The notes below the pieces were generated by a model. That model was not told the origin of the DNA. It worked only from the letters and a program-made list of their open reading frames with translations, and did no database searches. Made by a program: the position numbers and the translations under genes. Below are positions 4,841-5,627 of a DNA stretch of 5,627 bases, in pieces (position 1 is the first letter of the stretch; every line of letters starts with the position of its first letter). This DNA comes from Bacillota bacterium (GTDB lineage Bacteria > Bacillota > Clostridia > Acetivibrionales > DSM-1351), in the NCBI GenBank assembly GCA_023426005.1, contig JAFABO010000145.1, positions 1-5,627 on the forward strand. The letters are read 5' to 3'.

Positions 4841-5627
4841 ATGTGTGAAAACAGAGGGCAATCCGGAAAGCTGTTCCGGATAATGGCTGTAATACTTGTG
4901 ACTTCTTTGCTGCTATCCACACTTATTTTTCAGCAGAAGGTTCAGGCTGCGTCTTCGCCAAGAACAGGCGGTTCTTATTACAATTATGGCGAAGCATTGC
5001 AGAAATCAATTCTCTTTTACAAGGCAAACCGTCTGGGTAATTTACCGGACAATTATATTTTGCCGTATCGTGCTGATGCAGCTATGACGGACGGAAAAGA
5101 TGCGGGTCTTGACCTGACCGGAGGCTGGGCTGATGCCGGCGACGGGATTAAATTTACCCATCCCATGTCCTATGCCGCCGGACAGTTGGGCTGGGCCGTA
5201 TATGAATACCGGGAGGCATTTGAAAAATCCGGACAGCTGGATGATATACTGGATGAGATCAAATGGGCTACGGATTTTTTCATCAAAGCACATCCAAGTC
5301 CCGAGGTATTATATTACATGTGCGGATATGAGGAATCCGACCATTCTGTGTGGATACCCCACGAACTTCTTGACTACAGAACCAAAAGAACTTCCTTCAA
5401 AGTAGATTCTTCAGCACCGGGCTCGGACGTGGCCGGCCAGACTGCCGCGGCTTTGGCCATTGCATCCATCATATTCGAACCCACTGATCCGCAGTATGCT
5501 TCTACCTGCCTGACACATGCCAAACAGCTTTTTAGCTTTGCAGACAAATATAGAGGGAAAAACCCTCTCAAGACCTTGTATCCTTCGGGCAGTTATGTTG
5601 ATGATCTGGCCTGGGGGGCAATCTGGC
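4841..5627 (+). CDS. Secreted GH9 glycoside hydrolase (endoglucanase/cellulase-like), 3' end missing
   Basis: The first 262 residues of a family 9 inverting glycoside hydrolase, expected to cleave beta-1,4-glucan outside the cell. The ATG has AGGAGG ten bases upstream. Residues 1-36 are a Sec signal peptide: a basic start (KLFR), a hydrophobic core (IMAVILVTSLLLSTLIF) and probable cleavage after VQA. The GH9 domain begins almost at once (YYNYGEALQKSILFYKANR), without an N-terminal Ig-like or CBM4 module. GGWADAGDGIKF (94-105) is the catalytic block, with Asp98 and the presumed base Asp101. PGSDVAGQTAAALA (193-206) and YVDDLAWGAIW (252-262) match other family blocks. The usual block is GGWYDAGD followed by His or Tyr; here Ala97 and Gly102 replace the aromatic and that residue. 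The acid glutamate and any CBM3 or dockerin lie beyond the edge. Cellulosomal membership is inferred from the GH8 neighbour. Confidence 0.93.
   Translation, partial: MCENRGQSGKLFRIMAVILVTSLLLSTLIFQQKVQAASSPRTGGSYYNYGEALQKSILFYKANRLGNLPDNYILPYRADAAMTDGKDAGLDLTGGWADAGDGIKFTHPMSYAAGQLGWAVYEYREAFEKSGQLDDILDEIKWATDFFIKAHPSPEVLYYMCGYEESDHSVWIPHELLDYRTKRTSFKVDSSAPGSDVAGQTAAALAIASIIFEPTDPQYASTCLTHAKQLFSFADKYRGKNPLKTLYPSGSYVDDLAWGAIW

Noticed and set aside
5133..5405. A + strand open frame of 90 residues within the GH9 gene.
   Set aside because: It is out of frame with a continuous GH9 reading frame that runs from 4841 to the window end with clear family motifs.

Overview
The window looks like a piece of a cellulolytic, cellulosome-forming clostridial genome. 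Both ends carry plant-polysaccharide-degrading enzymes read on the + strand. The left end holds the 3' part of a family 8 glycoside hydrolase (GH8) ending in a type I dockerin. The right end holds the 5' part of a secreted family 9 glycoside hydrolase (GH9). The dockerin's recognition positions are Ala-Leu and Ala-Ile. This is the pattern of mesophilic Ruminiclostridium (Clostridium cellulolyticum group), not the Ser-Thr pattern of C. thermocellum. AT-rich intergenic DNA and strong AGGAGG ribosome binding sites also fit the Clostridia. The species cannot be fixed from this window.

Layout: 1-1279 (+) is the GH8-dockerin gene, missing its 5' end. Convergent to it, on the - strand, is a three-gene cluster read from right to left: a MarR-family repressor (3335-3784), a short-chain dehydrogenase/reductase (2522-3316) and a proline-iminopeptidase-like alpha/beta hydrolase (1410-2441). 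The cluster starts from a perfect-consensus promoter (TTGACA, 17 bp, TATAAT) with a 21-bp inverted repeat just downstream, and ends at a hairpin before the GH8 gene. At 3852-4061 (+) lies a short membrane-protein remnant resembling Maff2, a small protein of clostridial conjugative elements. Next comes a 106-residue coiled-coil protein (4191-4511) with 21-bp tandem repeats and a strong terminator. A 329-nt AT-rich spacer with promoter-like and hairpin sequences follows, and then the GH9 gene from 4841 to the window edge.

The GH8 and GH9 enzymes would act outside the cell on hemicellulose and cellulose; the GH8 would be docked onto a scaffoldin. The MarR/SDR/hydrolase genes are intracellular and look like a self-regulated stress or detoxification unit unrelated to polysaccharide breakdown. 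This cluster plus the Maff2-like relic is bounded by imperfect direct repeats 2750 bp apart (22 of 25 core positions identical). This suggests, without proving it, that the middle of the window is a foreign insertion or recombination product placed between two cellulosomal genes.
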